Assembly: GCA_963816315.1 (NCBI GenBank)
Contig: CAWFJZ010000047.1
Coordinates: 62,001-126,000 of the forward strand
From: CADEEN01 sp963816315
GTDB lineage: Bacteria; Pseudomonadota; Gammaproteobacteria; Burkholderiales; Burkholderiaceae_C
Direction of reading: 5' to 3'
DNA: 64,000 nt
Made by a program: the position numbers and the translations under genes. Below the pieces are notes generated by a model. It saw only the letters and a program-made list of their open reading frames with translations, did no database searches and was not told where the DNA came from. This document shows positions 58,190 to 64,000 of this stretch, one piece after another. How positions within the stretch are numbered: the first letter of the stretch is position 1; each line of letters opens with the position of its first letter.

Positions 58190-60292
58190 ATGACGCGCAA
58201 ACTTCACCTCGCTTTGTGCTTGTCGCTCGTCTTGACCAGCGCGGCTTTTGCGCAGCAACCCGCGCAGCGGCAGACGGCGGCGCAGACGCAACAGGATCTG
58301 CAAACCGAGTACGCGGCCGAGAACATCTTCAAGGTCTATTTCCCGAACGTCGAGATGGCGCGCAAGGCCGCCATCACGTTCCACCACGCCGTGCTCGAGA
58401 GCCGCTACAGCGAGGGCCACCTGGTGATGGAGCTCGACGCGCAGGAGATGTCGCAACTGCAATCGTTCGGCTTTCGCCTGGCGCGCGCCGACGAGTTCAT
58501 TACCCAGCGCCGTGCCTTCCTCGACCAGATGAATCGTGCTTCGATTTCCGGCCCGCAAAGCGCTGTGTTGACGGGCCCCGGCGTCACCGTGCAGTCGATC
58601 GCCGGCTTCAGTTGTTATGAAACCGTCGAAGAAACCTATGCCGCTGCGCAAGGCTTCGCCACCACCTATCCCAATCTCGCGTCGTGGGCCGATGTCGGCA
58701 ACTCGTGGGAGAAGGCCGCGGGTCTCGGCGGCTACGACATCTTCGTCTTGAAGCTGACCAACAAGAGCCTCACCGGCAGCAAGCCCAAGCTGTTCGTCAA
58801 CAGCGCGATCCATGCGCGCGAATACACGACCGCGCCGCTGAACCTGTCGTTCGCGCGCTGGCTGCTGCAAGGCTACGGCGTCAATGCCGATGCGACCTGG
58901 ATCCTCGATCACCACGAAGTGCATCTGATGCTGCAGACCAACCCCGACGGCCGCAAGAAGGCCGAGAGCGGATTGTCGTGGCGCAAGAACACCAACCAGG
59001 CGTACTGCGGCGCGACGAGCAACACCCGCGGCGCCGATCTGAATCGCAATTTCAGCTTCAGCTGGAATGTCACCGGCGGCACCGGCTCGAGCGGTAACCA
59101 GTGCGATCTGACCTACCGCGGCCCGAGCGGTGCTTCCGAGCCGGAGACGCAAGCGATCGAGGCCTATGTGCGCAGCCTGTGGCCCGACCGCCGCGGCCCC
59201 GCAAAGACCGATGCCGCGCCCACCGACACCAGCGGCATCCACATCGACGTGCACAGCTACAGCCAGCTCGTGCTCTGGCCCTGGGGCGACACGGCCACGC
59301 CGGCGCCGAATGGCGCGGCGCTGCAAACCCTCGGCCGCAAGTTCGCGTTCTTCAATGGCTACACGCCGCAGCAGTCGATCGGCCTGTACGCCACCGACGG
59401 CACGAGCGATGGCGTCAGCTACGGCGAGCTCGGTGTGGCGGCGTACACGATCGAGCTCGGCACCTCGTTCTTCCAAAGCTGCACCGACTACACGAACACG
59501 ATCCAGCCGAACAACCTGCAGGCGTTGATCTACGCCGCCAAGGTCGTGCGCACGCCGTACCTCACGCCCGGCGGGCCGGACGTGACGAACGTGGCGCTGT
59601 CCAGCGGCACCGTGCCAGCAGGCACCGCGGTCACGCTCACTGCTTCCGCCACCGACACGCGCTTCAACAACAGCAACGGCGCCGAGGCGACGCAGAACAT
59701 CAGCGCGGCCGAGTACTACATCGACACGCCGCCGTGGGCCGGCGGCGCCGCGCGCACGATGGGTGCTGCCGACGGCGCCTTCAACGCCACGACCGAGAGC
59801 GTCACCGGGCAGGTCGATACCACGGGCTTGGCGACGGGCAAGCACATCGTCTTCGTGCGCGCGCAAGACGCCGGCGGCACCTGGGGGGCGATCAGCGCCA
59901 CCTACCTGACGATCGGCACGGGCGGCGGCGGTGGCGGCGGCACGGTGGCCGAAGTCGAGAGCAACAACACGCGCGGCACGGCGCAGGTGATCACGCCGAA
60001 CCCGGCCACGGTCAACGGCACGATGACCTCGGGCGACAACGACTACTTCGCGGTCACGGTGGCGCCGGGCCGCACCTTGAGCGCCACGCTGACGCCGCCG
60101 GCCAATAGCGATTACGACCTCTACCTGTACCGCACGCTGACCAGCAACGCCGCGGCGCGAAGCACCAAGGGGACCGGCGTGGTCGATAGCGCGAGCATCA
60201 CCAACACCGGCACGACGACCGCAACCTACTACGTGCGCGTGAGCTACTACAGCGGCGCGGCCGCGGCGTACACGTTGCAGATCAGCCGTTGA
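58190..60292 (+). CDS. Secreted M14 zinc carboxypeptidase with C-terminal PPC domain
   Basis: A 700-residue exported protein: signal peptide ending AFA, a prosegment-like N-terminus, then the M14A catalytic domain with HAREYTT (His, Glu zinc ligands), 'RGADLNRNFSF', HIDVHSYSQ (third ligand) and 'AYTIELGTSFF' (catalytic Glu). A Gly7 linker leads to a C-terminal PPC domain ('ESNNTRGTAQVI....TVNGTMTSGDNDYF.V.V.PG'), which is usually removed after secretion. It would release C-terminal residues from peptides outside the cell. GGAG precedes the ATG at 58190. Confidence 0.94.
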   Translation: MTRKLHLALCLSLVLTSAAFAQQPAQRQTAAQTQQDLQTEYAAENIFKVYFPNVEMARKAAITFHHAVLESRYSEGHLVMELDAQEMSQLQSFGFRLARADEFITQRRAFLDQMNRASISGPQSAVLTGPGVTVQSIAGFSCYETVEETYAAAQGFATTYPNLASWADVGNSWEKAAGLGGYDIFVLKLTNKSLTGSKPKLFVNSAIHAREYTTAPLNLSFARWLLQGYGVNADATWILDHHEVHLMLQTNPDGRKKAESGLSWRKNTNQAYCGATSNTRGADLNRNFSFSWNVTGGTGSSGNQCDLTYRGPSGASEPETQAIEAYVRSLWPDRRGPAKTDAAPTDTSGIHIDVHSYSQLVLWPWGDTATPAPNGAALQTLGRKFAFFNGYTPQQSIGLYATDGTSDGVSYGELGVAAYTIELGTSFFQSCTDYTNTIQPNNLQALIYAAKVVRTPYLTPGGPDVTNVALSSGTVPAGTAVTLTASATDTRFNNSNGAEATQNISAAEYYIDTPPWAGGAARTMGAADGAFNATTESVTGQVDTTGLATGKHIVFVRAQDAGGTWGAISATYLTIGTGGGGGGGTVAEVESNNTRGTAQVITPNPATVNGTMTSGDNDYFAVTVAPGRTLSATLTPPANSDYDLYLYRTLTSNAAARSTKGTGVVDSASITNTGTTTATYYVRVSYYSGAAAAYTLQISR

Positions 60293-60308
60293 CGAATCGC
60301 GCGCAGCT

Positions 60309-61673
60309 TCAAAGGCCGCGCACGATGTCGATCGCTTCTTCGACGCGCTCGACCGGATGCACCGTGAGGCCCTCGATCGGCTTCTTCGGTGCGTTCGCTT
60401 TCGGCACCAGCGCGATCGAGAAGCCGAGCTTGGCGGCTTCCTTCAAACGCTCCTGACCGCGCGGCGCGGGCCGCACTTCGCCGGCCAGGCCGACCTCGCC
60501 AAAGGCGATGAAGCCGCGCGGCAGCGCCTTGCCGCGCAGGCTGCCGGCAATCGCCAGCATCACGGCGAGATCCGCTGCCGGCTCGGTGATGCGCACGCCG
60601 CCGACGGCATTGACGAACACATCCTGATCGAGGCAGGCCACACCCGCATGGCGGTGCAGCACGGCGAGCAGCATGGCGAGGCGATCGCGATCGAGGCCGA
60701 CGCTCAAACGCCGCGGACTCGGCCCGCCGCTATCGACCAGTGCCTGCACCTCCACCAGCAACGGCCGCGTGCCTTCGAGCGTGACCAGCACGCACGAGCC
60801 CGGCACCGGCGCGCCATGCGTGGAGAGAAAAATCGCGCTCGGGTTGCTGACGCCTTTCAGGCCGCGCTCGGTCATTGCAAAGACGCCGATCTCATTGACC
60901 GCGCCGAAGCGGTTCTTGATCGCGCGCACGAGCCGAAAACTCGAATGCGTGTCGCCTTCGAAGTACAACACCGTATCGACGATGTGCTCCAAGACGCGCG
61001 GCCCGGCGAGCGAGCCTTCCTTCGTCACGTGGCCGACGAGCACGACGGCGATGCCGCGCGCTTTGGCCGTGCGAGTCAAATGCGCCGCGCATTCGCGCAC
61101 TTGCGCCACCGAGCCGGGCGCCGAGGTCAGCGCATCGGAGTACAGCGTCTGGATCGAATCGATGACGCAGAACGCCGGCGCTTCGACATCGAGCGTGGCG
61201 ATGATGCGCTCTAGCTGAATCTCGGCCATCACGCGCACGCGCGAACCGTCGAGACCCAAACGCCGTGCGCGCAGCGCGACCTGCGCGCCGCTTTCTTCAC
61301 CGCTGACGTACAGCACCTTCATCTGCTTCGACAGCGTGTCCGCGGCCTGCAGCAGCAGCGTGCTCTTGCCGATGCCCGGGTCGCCGCCGATCAGCGTCAC
61401 GCCGCCGGGCACGATGCCGCCGCCGAGCACGCGATCCAACTCCTCCTGCCCGGTCGGAGTGCGAGCCACCTCTGCGCTCTCGATGTCCGCCAGCGTCGCC
61501 ACCGGCGCGCTCTTGGCCAGCGACTGGAAGCGGTGCTGCTTGCCACTGCCGCTCGGCTCGCCGGCGGTTTCTTCGAGCGAGTTCCAGGCGCCGCAATGCG
61601 GGCACTTGCCGAGCCACTTCGGGTTGCTGCCGCCGCATTCGTTGCAGACGTAGATCGACTTGTCTTTGGCCAT
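60309..61673 (-). CDS. radA: DNA repair protein RadA
   Basis: A 454-residue protein with the N-terminal zinc finger (CNECGGSNPKWLGKCPHCG), RecA-like ATPase (GDPGIGKST, 'YVSGEES', 'ID.IQTL'), the RadA-specific KNRFG and a C-terminal Lon-like domain ('GGVRI.EPAADLAV..AI.SS.' pattern, with 'EVGL.GEVR'). RadA is a branch-migration helicase in recombination. ATG 61673 begins MAKDKSIYVC, the usual start. Close to alr as in other Burkholderiales. Confidence 0.97.
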   Translation of the reverse strand: MAKDKSIYVCNECGGSNPKWLGKCPHCGAWNSLEETAGEPSGSGKQHRFQSLAKSAPVATLADIESAEVARTPTGQEELDRVLGGGIVPGGVTLIGGDPGIGKSTLLLQAADTLSKQMKVLYVSGEESGAQVALRARRLGLDGSRVRVMAEIQLERIIATLDVEAPAFCVIDSIQTLYSDALTSAPGSVAQVRECAAHLTRTAKARGIAVVLVGHVTKEGSLAGPRVLEHIVDTVLYFEGDTHSSFRLVRAIKNRFGAVNEIGVFAMTERGLKGVSNPSAIFLSTHGAPVPGSCVLVTLEGTRPLLVEVQALVDSGGPSPRRLSVGLDRDRLAMLLAVLHRHAGVACLDQDVFVNAVGGVRITEPAADLAVMLAIAGSLRGKALPRGFIAFGEVGLAGEVRPAPRGQERLKEAAKLGFSIALVPKANAPKKPIEGLTVHPVERVEEAIDIVRGL

Positions 61674-61704
61674 GCGCGCATTGTCACGTGCTACAAAGCC
61701 GCGC

Positions 61705-62334
61705 ATGGAATGGACGACATGGCTCACCTTCTTCGCCGCCTCATGGGCGATCAGCATCTCGCCCGGCGCCGGCGCGGTGGCGGCGATGACGGCCGGCATG
61801 CAGCACGGCTTCGCGCGCGGCTACTTTCTTACTTTCGGGCTGGTGCTCGGCTTGTGGTCGCTGCTGCTGCTCGTCGGTGTCGGCTTGGGCGCGTTGATCG
61901 TCGCTTCCGCGACCGCGTTCGCAGTCGTCAAATGGCTCGGCGTGGCTTACCTGCTCTGGCTCGGCATATCGCAGTGGCGCGCACCGGCCGTTGGCTTGCA
62001 GGCCCACACCGACAGCGCGGCGACGGTGTCGCGCCGGTCGATCGTCGTCCGCGGCTGGATGTTGAACACGCTCAACCCCAAGCCGACGCTGTTCATGCTC
62101 GCCGTCGTGCCGCAATTCCTCAACCCGGCGCAGCCGCTCGTGCCGCAGTACCTCGTCATCGCGGCGACGCTGGCCTTCACCGATCTCGTGATAAACGCCG
62201 GCTACACCGCGTTCGCGTCGCGGGCGCTTGCCGCGCTGCGCACGCCGCGGCAGATGCGTTGGGTCAATCGGATCTTCGGCGGCCTGTTCATCGCGCTGGC
62301 GACGATGCTGGCGACGGTCAAGCGCGGCGGTTAA
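61705..62334 (+). CDS. LysE-family amino acid exporter
   Basis: A 209-residue membrane protein with six helices and the LysE/RhtB pattern: 'SISPGAGAVAAMTAGMQHGFARGY', 'WLGVAYLLWLGI', 'RGWMLNTLNPKPTLFMLAVVPQFL' and a C-terminal 'GGLFIALATML'. It exports amino acids or related small molecules; specificity is unknown. ATG 61705 begins the first helix. Divergent from radA with only 31 nt between. Confidence 0.92.
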   Translation: MEWTTWLTFFAASWAISISPGAGAVAAMTAGMQHGFARGYFLTFGLVLGLWSLLLLVGVGLGALIVASATAFAVVKWLGVAYLLWLGISQWRAPAVGLQAHTDSAATVSRRSIVVRGWMLNTLNPKPTLFMLAVVPQFLNPAQPLVPQYLVIAATLAFTDLVINAGYTAFASRALAALRTPRQMRWVNRIFGGLFIALATMLATVKRGG

Positions 62335-62370
62335 GCGCTCAGGCCAGCGCCGGGCCGCTCCCAAGCGTCC

Positions 62371-62418
62371 GGACTGAGCTTCCCCTCGGGGGAGTGCTCG
62401 CGCAGCGAGCGAGGGGTC
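62371..62418. repeat. GC-rich repeat between convergent lysE-type and arfB genes
   Basis: CCCCTCGGGGGAG (62382-62394) and GCTCGCGCAGCGAGC (62396-62410) form two palindromes, then GAGGGG. Same plan as 52043-52098 (C-run/G-run palindrome, then a GCGAGC palindrome). Suited to a bidirectional terminator. Confidence 0.7.
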
Positions 62419-62419
62419 G

Positions 62420-62815
62420 TCATCCATCACGCGGCTTGCCGCGCAATGCTTTCGTCTCCGAGCGCTGCGACTTGCCTTCGAGCCGCCGTTGCTTCGAGCC
62501 GTAAGTCGGCTTCGTCGCCTTGCGCACGCGCGGCGGCCGCGCCACCGAATCGACCAGCGCCTGCAAACGCTGCATCGCATCGGCGCGGTTCATGTCCTGG
62601 CTGCGGTGTTCCTGCGCCTTGATGACCACGACGCCTTCGGTCGTGATGCGCGAATCGGACAGCGCCAACAGCCGCGCCTTCACGTCTTCGGGCAGCGACG
62701 ACGCCGGCACGTCGAAGCGCAGGTGCACCGCGCTCGACACCTTGTTGACGTTCTGGCCGCCGGCGCCTTGAGCGCGCACGGCGGTGAAAGTCACTTCATC
62801 GGTTGAGACTTTCAG
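62420..62815 (-). CDS. arfB: Peptidyl-tRNA hydrolase ArfB (YaeJ type)
   Basis: A protein of about 131 residues with the release-factor GGQ in VRAQGAGGQNVNKVSSAVHLRFD, 'HRSQDMNRADAMQRLQALV', and a basic C-terminal tail ('VRKATKPTYGSKQRRLEGKSQRS'), which threads the mRNA channel of stalled ribosomes. The start is unclear: the conserved part begins around CTG 62815, no ATG, GTG or TTG lies just upstream, and an ATA overlapping the previous stop is also present. A GTG at 62794 would give a shorter but complete GGQ domain. Confidence 0.88.
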   Translation of the reverse strand: MKVSTDEVTFTAVRAQGAGGQNVNKVSSAVHLRFDVPASSLPEDVKARLLALSDSRITTEGVVVIKAQEHRSQDMNRADAMQRLQALVDSVARPPRVRKATKPTYGSKQRRLEGKSQRSETKALRGKPRDG

Positions 62816-62817
62816 AG

Positions 62818-63081
62818 CTATTGGGCAGGTGGCTTGCTGCCGCTGGTGAACTTGTTGACAGCGAACAAGAGCACCAGTGCGCCGACGATGGAGCCGATCC
62901 AGCCTGCGCCTTGCCCGGCCTGGTACCAACCCAGAGCCTGGCCGACGAAGCCGGCCGCGAACGAGCCGCCGACGCCGAGCAGGATCGTCATGATCCAGCC
63001 CATCTTCTGCTCGCCAGGCATGATGAAGCGCGCGATCGCGCCGACGATCAGGCCGACGATGATGGTGCCGATGAGTCCCAT
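62818..63081 (-). CDS. GlsB/YeaQ/YmgE-family membrane protein
   Basis: An 87-residue protein with three hydrophobic helices: 'GTIIVGLIVGAIARFIMPGEQKMGWIMTILLGVGGSFAAGF', then 'GWIGSIVGALVLLFAV'. It is the standard transglycosylase-associated (YeaQ/YmgE) stress membrane protein family. ATG 63081 follows a GGAGCG ribosome-binding site. ArfB follows on the same strand. Confidence 0.93.
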   Translation of the reverse strand: MGLIGTIIVGLIVGAIARFIMPGEQKMGWIMTILLGVGGSFAAGFVGQALGWYQAGQGAGWIGSIVGALVLLFAVNKFTSGSKPPAQ

Positions 63082-63134
63082 GTAAACGCTCCAGTGAGTA
63101 GATGGCGGCGATGGTAGGTGCATCGCCCTGCCTG

Positions 63135-64000
63135 TCAATCGGGTCGCTGATCGACCACTCGCACCGGCACGCGCGGCGCCAACGCGCACATCAGCTCGTA
63201 GCCGATCGTGCCGGCCGCGCGCGCCACTTCATCGATCGGCAGACGCGAGCCGTTCGGGCCTTCGCCCCACAGCGTGACAACGCTGCCGATGCCGGCGCCG
63301 GGCGTTGGCGCGAGATCGACCGCGATCATGTCCATGCTGACGCGGCCCACCGTGCGCGTGCGCACGCCGTTCACCAGCACCGGCGTGCCGGTCACGCAAT
63401 GGCGCGGGTAGCCGTCGGCATAGCCGACGGCTGCGATGCCGATCGTCATCGGCGCGCTCGCAATGAAGCTGCTGCCGTAACCCACGCTGTCGCCTGCCGA
63501 CAAGCGCTGCGTGGCAATGAGCTGCGAGCGCAGCGTCATCGTCGGCTGCAGATCCCAGTACAAAAGGTCGTGCTCGGGAAAATCGGGCGCGCTGCCGTAG
63601 CTCATGATGCCGGCGCGCACCCAGTCGCCTGCCGCTGTCGGATGGCGCAACGCCGCGGCGCTGTTGGCCAGCGAGCGTTCACCGGGCAGGTCGCGCGTCA
63701 CCGCCTCGAACACCGCCCTCTGCTGTGCGATGCCGCGTGCGCCATCGGCATCCGAGAAGTGCGTCATCAGCGAAATCTCGCCGACCTGCGGCAGCGCATT
63801 CAGCCGCGTCCAGGCGCTGCGGTAGGCCGCGGGCGTGAAGCCCAGGCGGTTCATGCCGCTGTTCATCTTCAGGAAAACGCGGTGCGGCGCGTGCGTCTTG
63901 TGCGTCGCCAGCCAATCGATCTGCGCCGTGCAATGGACGACGTGCCACAGATCGAGCCGTGAACACAGCTCGAGGTCGCGCAGGTCGAACGCGCCTTCGA
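63135..64000 (-). CDS. alr: Alanine racemase, C-terminal part (N-terminus beyond window)
   Basis: The frame is open to the right edge; the visible 288 residues begin inside the PLP barrel ('FDLRDLELCSRLDLWHVVHC') and include 'FLKMNSGMNRLGF', 'SLANSAAAL', 'RAGIMSYG', the catalytic-loop 'SVGYGSSF' and 'VGRVSMDMIAVDL', all standard for Alr/DadX. It interconverts L- and D-alanine for peptidoglycan, and could feed D-Ala recovered by the salvage enzymes at the other end of the window. The catalytic Lys region is outside. Confidence 0.95.
   Translation of the reverse strand, partial: EGAFDLRDLELCSRLDLWHVVHCTAQIDWLATHKTHAPHRVFLKMNSGMNRLGFTPAAYRSAWTRLNALPQVGEISLMTHFSDADGARGIAQQRAVFEAVTRDLPGERSLANSAAALRHPTAAGDWVRAGIMSYGSAPDFPEHDLLYWDLQPTMTLRSQLIATQRLSAGDSVGYGSSFIASAPMTIGIAAVGYADGYPRHCVTGTPVLVNGVRTRTVGRVSMDMIAVDLAPTPGAGIGSVVTLWGEGPNGSRLPIDEVARAAGTIGYELMCALAPRVPVRVVDQRPD

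Overview
The window is GC-rich (well over 60 percent by eye), with GTG and TTG starts, many 4-nt GTGA/ATGA gene overlaps, short GC-rich palindromic repeats and a PEP-CTERM protein. Gene content and neighbourhoods (zinc-finger protein next to ilvE, radA close to alr, a twin-haem cytochrome c5 beside tRNA-Arg, CsbD/BON/DUF883 stress genes) point to a betaproteobacterium of the order Burkholderiales, most like the Rubrivivax/Leptothrix/Ideonella group. This is inference from content; no search was run. No phage, insertion sequence, CRISPR array, rRNA or replication origin was seen.

Region 1 (1-19.4 kb) is rich in cell-wall turnover and salvage genes. It holds the end of a dipeptide-binding protein, D-Ala-D-Ala dipeptidase (ddpX/vanX type), PBP4 (dacB), an AmiD-like amidase, MurQ, a complete dppBCDF-type transporter, a beta-lactamase-fold hydrolase, an AstE/AspA zinc hydrolase, NagA and a SIS-domain sugar-phosphate enzyme. 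Together these could import peptides and turn MurNAc-6-phosphate into GlcNAc-6-P, GlcN-6-P and probably Fru-6-P. rsgA, a VOC protein, a haem-binding-like protein, a parallel beta-helix lipoprotein and a tannase-family esterase lie among them.

Region 2 (19.4-31 kb) has a NarL-type regulator, a BLUF flavin photoreceptor, and a four-gene operon built around an 8.5-kb cyclic beta-glucan synthase (ndvB type), divergent from a Crp/Fnr regulator. Region 3 (31-50 kb) looks like a stress and envelope regulon: a ferritin-like protein, two paralogous stand-alone receivers, a CHASE3 histidine kinase, DUF1328, DUF883, BON and CsbD proteins, a run of tightly overlapping small membrane genes, a lipid kinase, an AI-2E-type permease, a sorbosone-dehydrogenase-like lipoprotein, a sigma-54 activator and a CBS protein. 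A TGTCCTACA-like sequence recurs in front of several of these genes.

Region 4 (50-64 kb) is mostly housekeeping: tRNA-Arg(CCG), cytochrome c5, a YheT-type hydrolase, a PAS histidine kinase, ilvE, a PEP-CTERM protein, a secreted M14 carboxypeptidase, radA, a LysE-type exporter, arfB, a YeaQ/GlsB membrane protein and the end of alr.

An important caveat is that at least nine genes are split by frameshifts (about 1.44, 7.6-8.05, 18.78, 21.95, 22.45, 29.03, 32.39, 49.12 and 57.02 kb). In each the product is recognisable on both sides of the break, so indel errors in the sequence are at least as likely as genuine gene decay. Those loci are listed once, over their full span.
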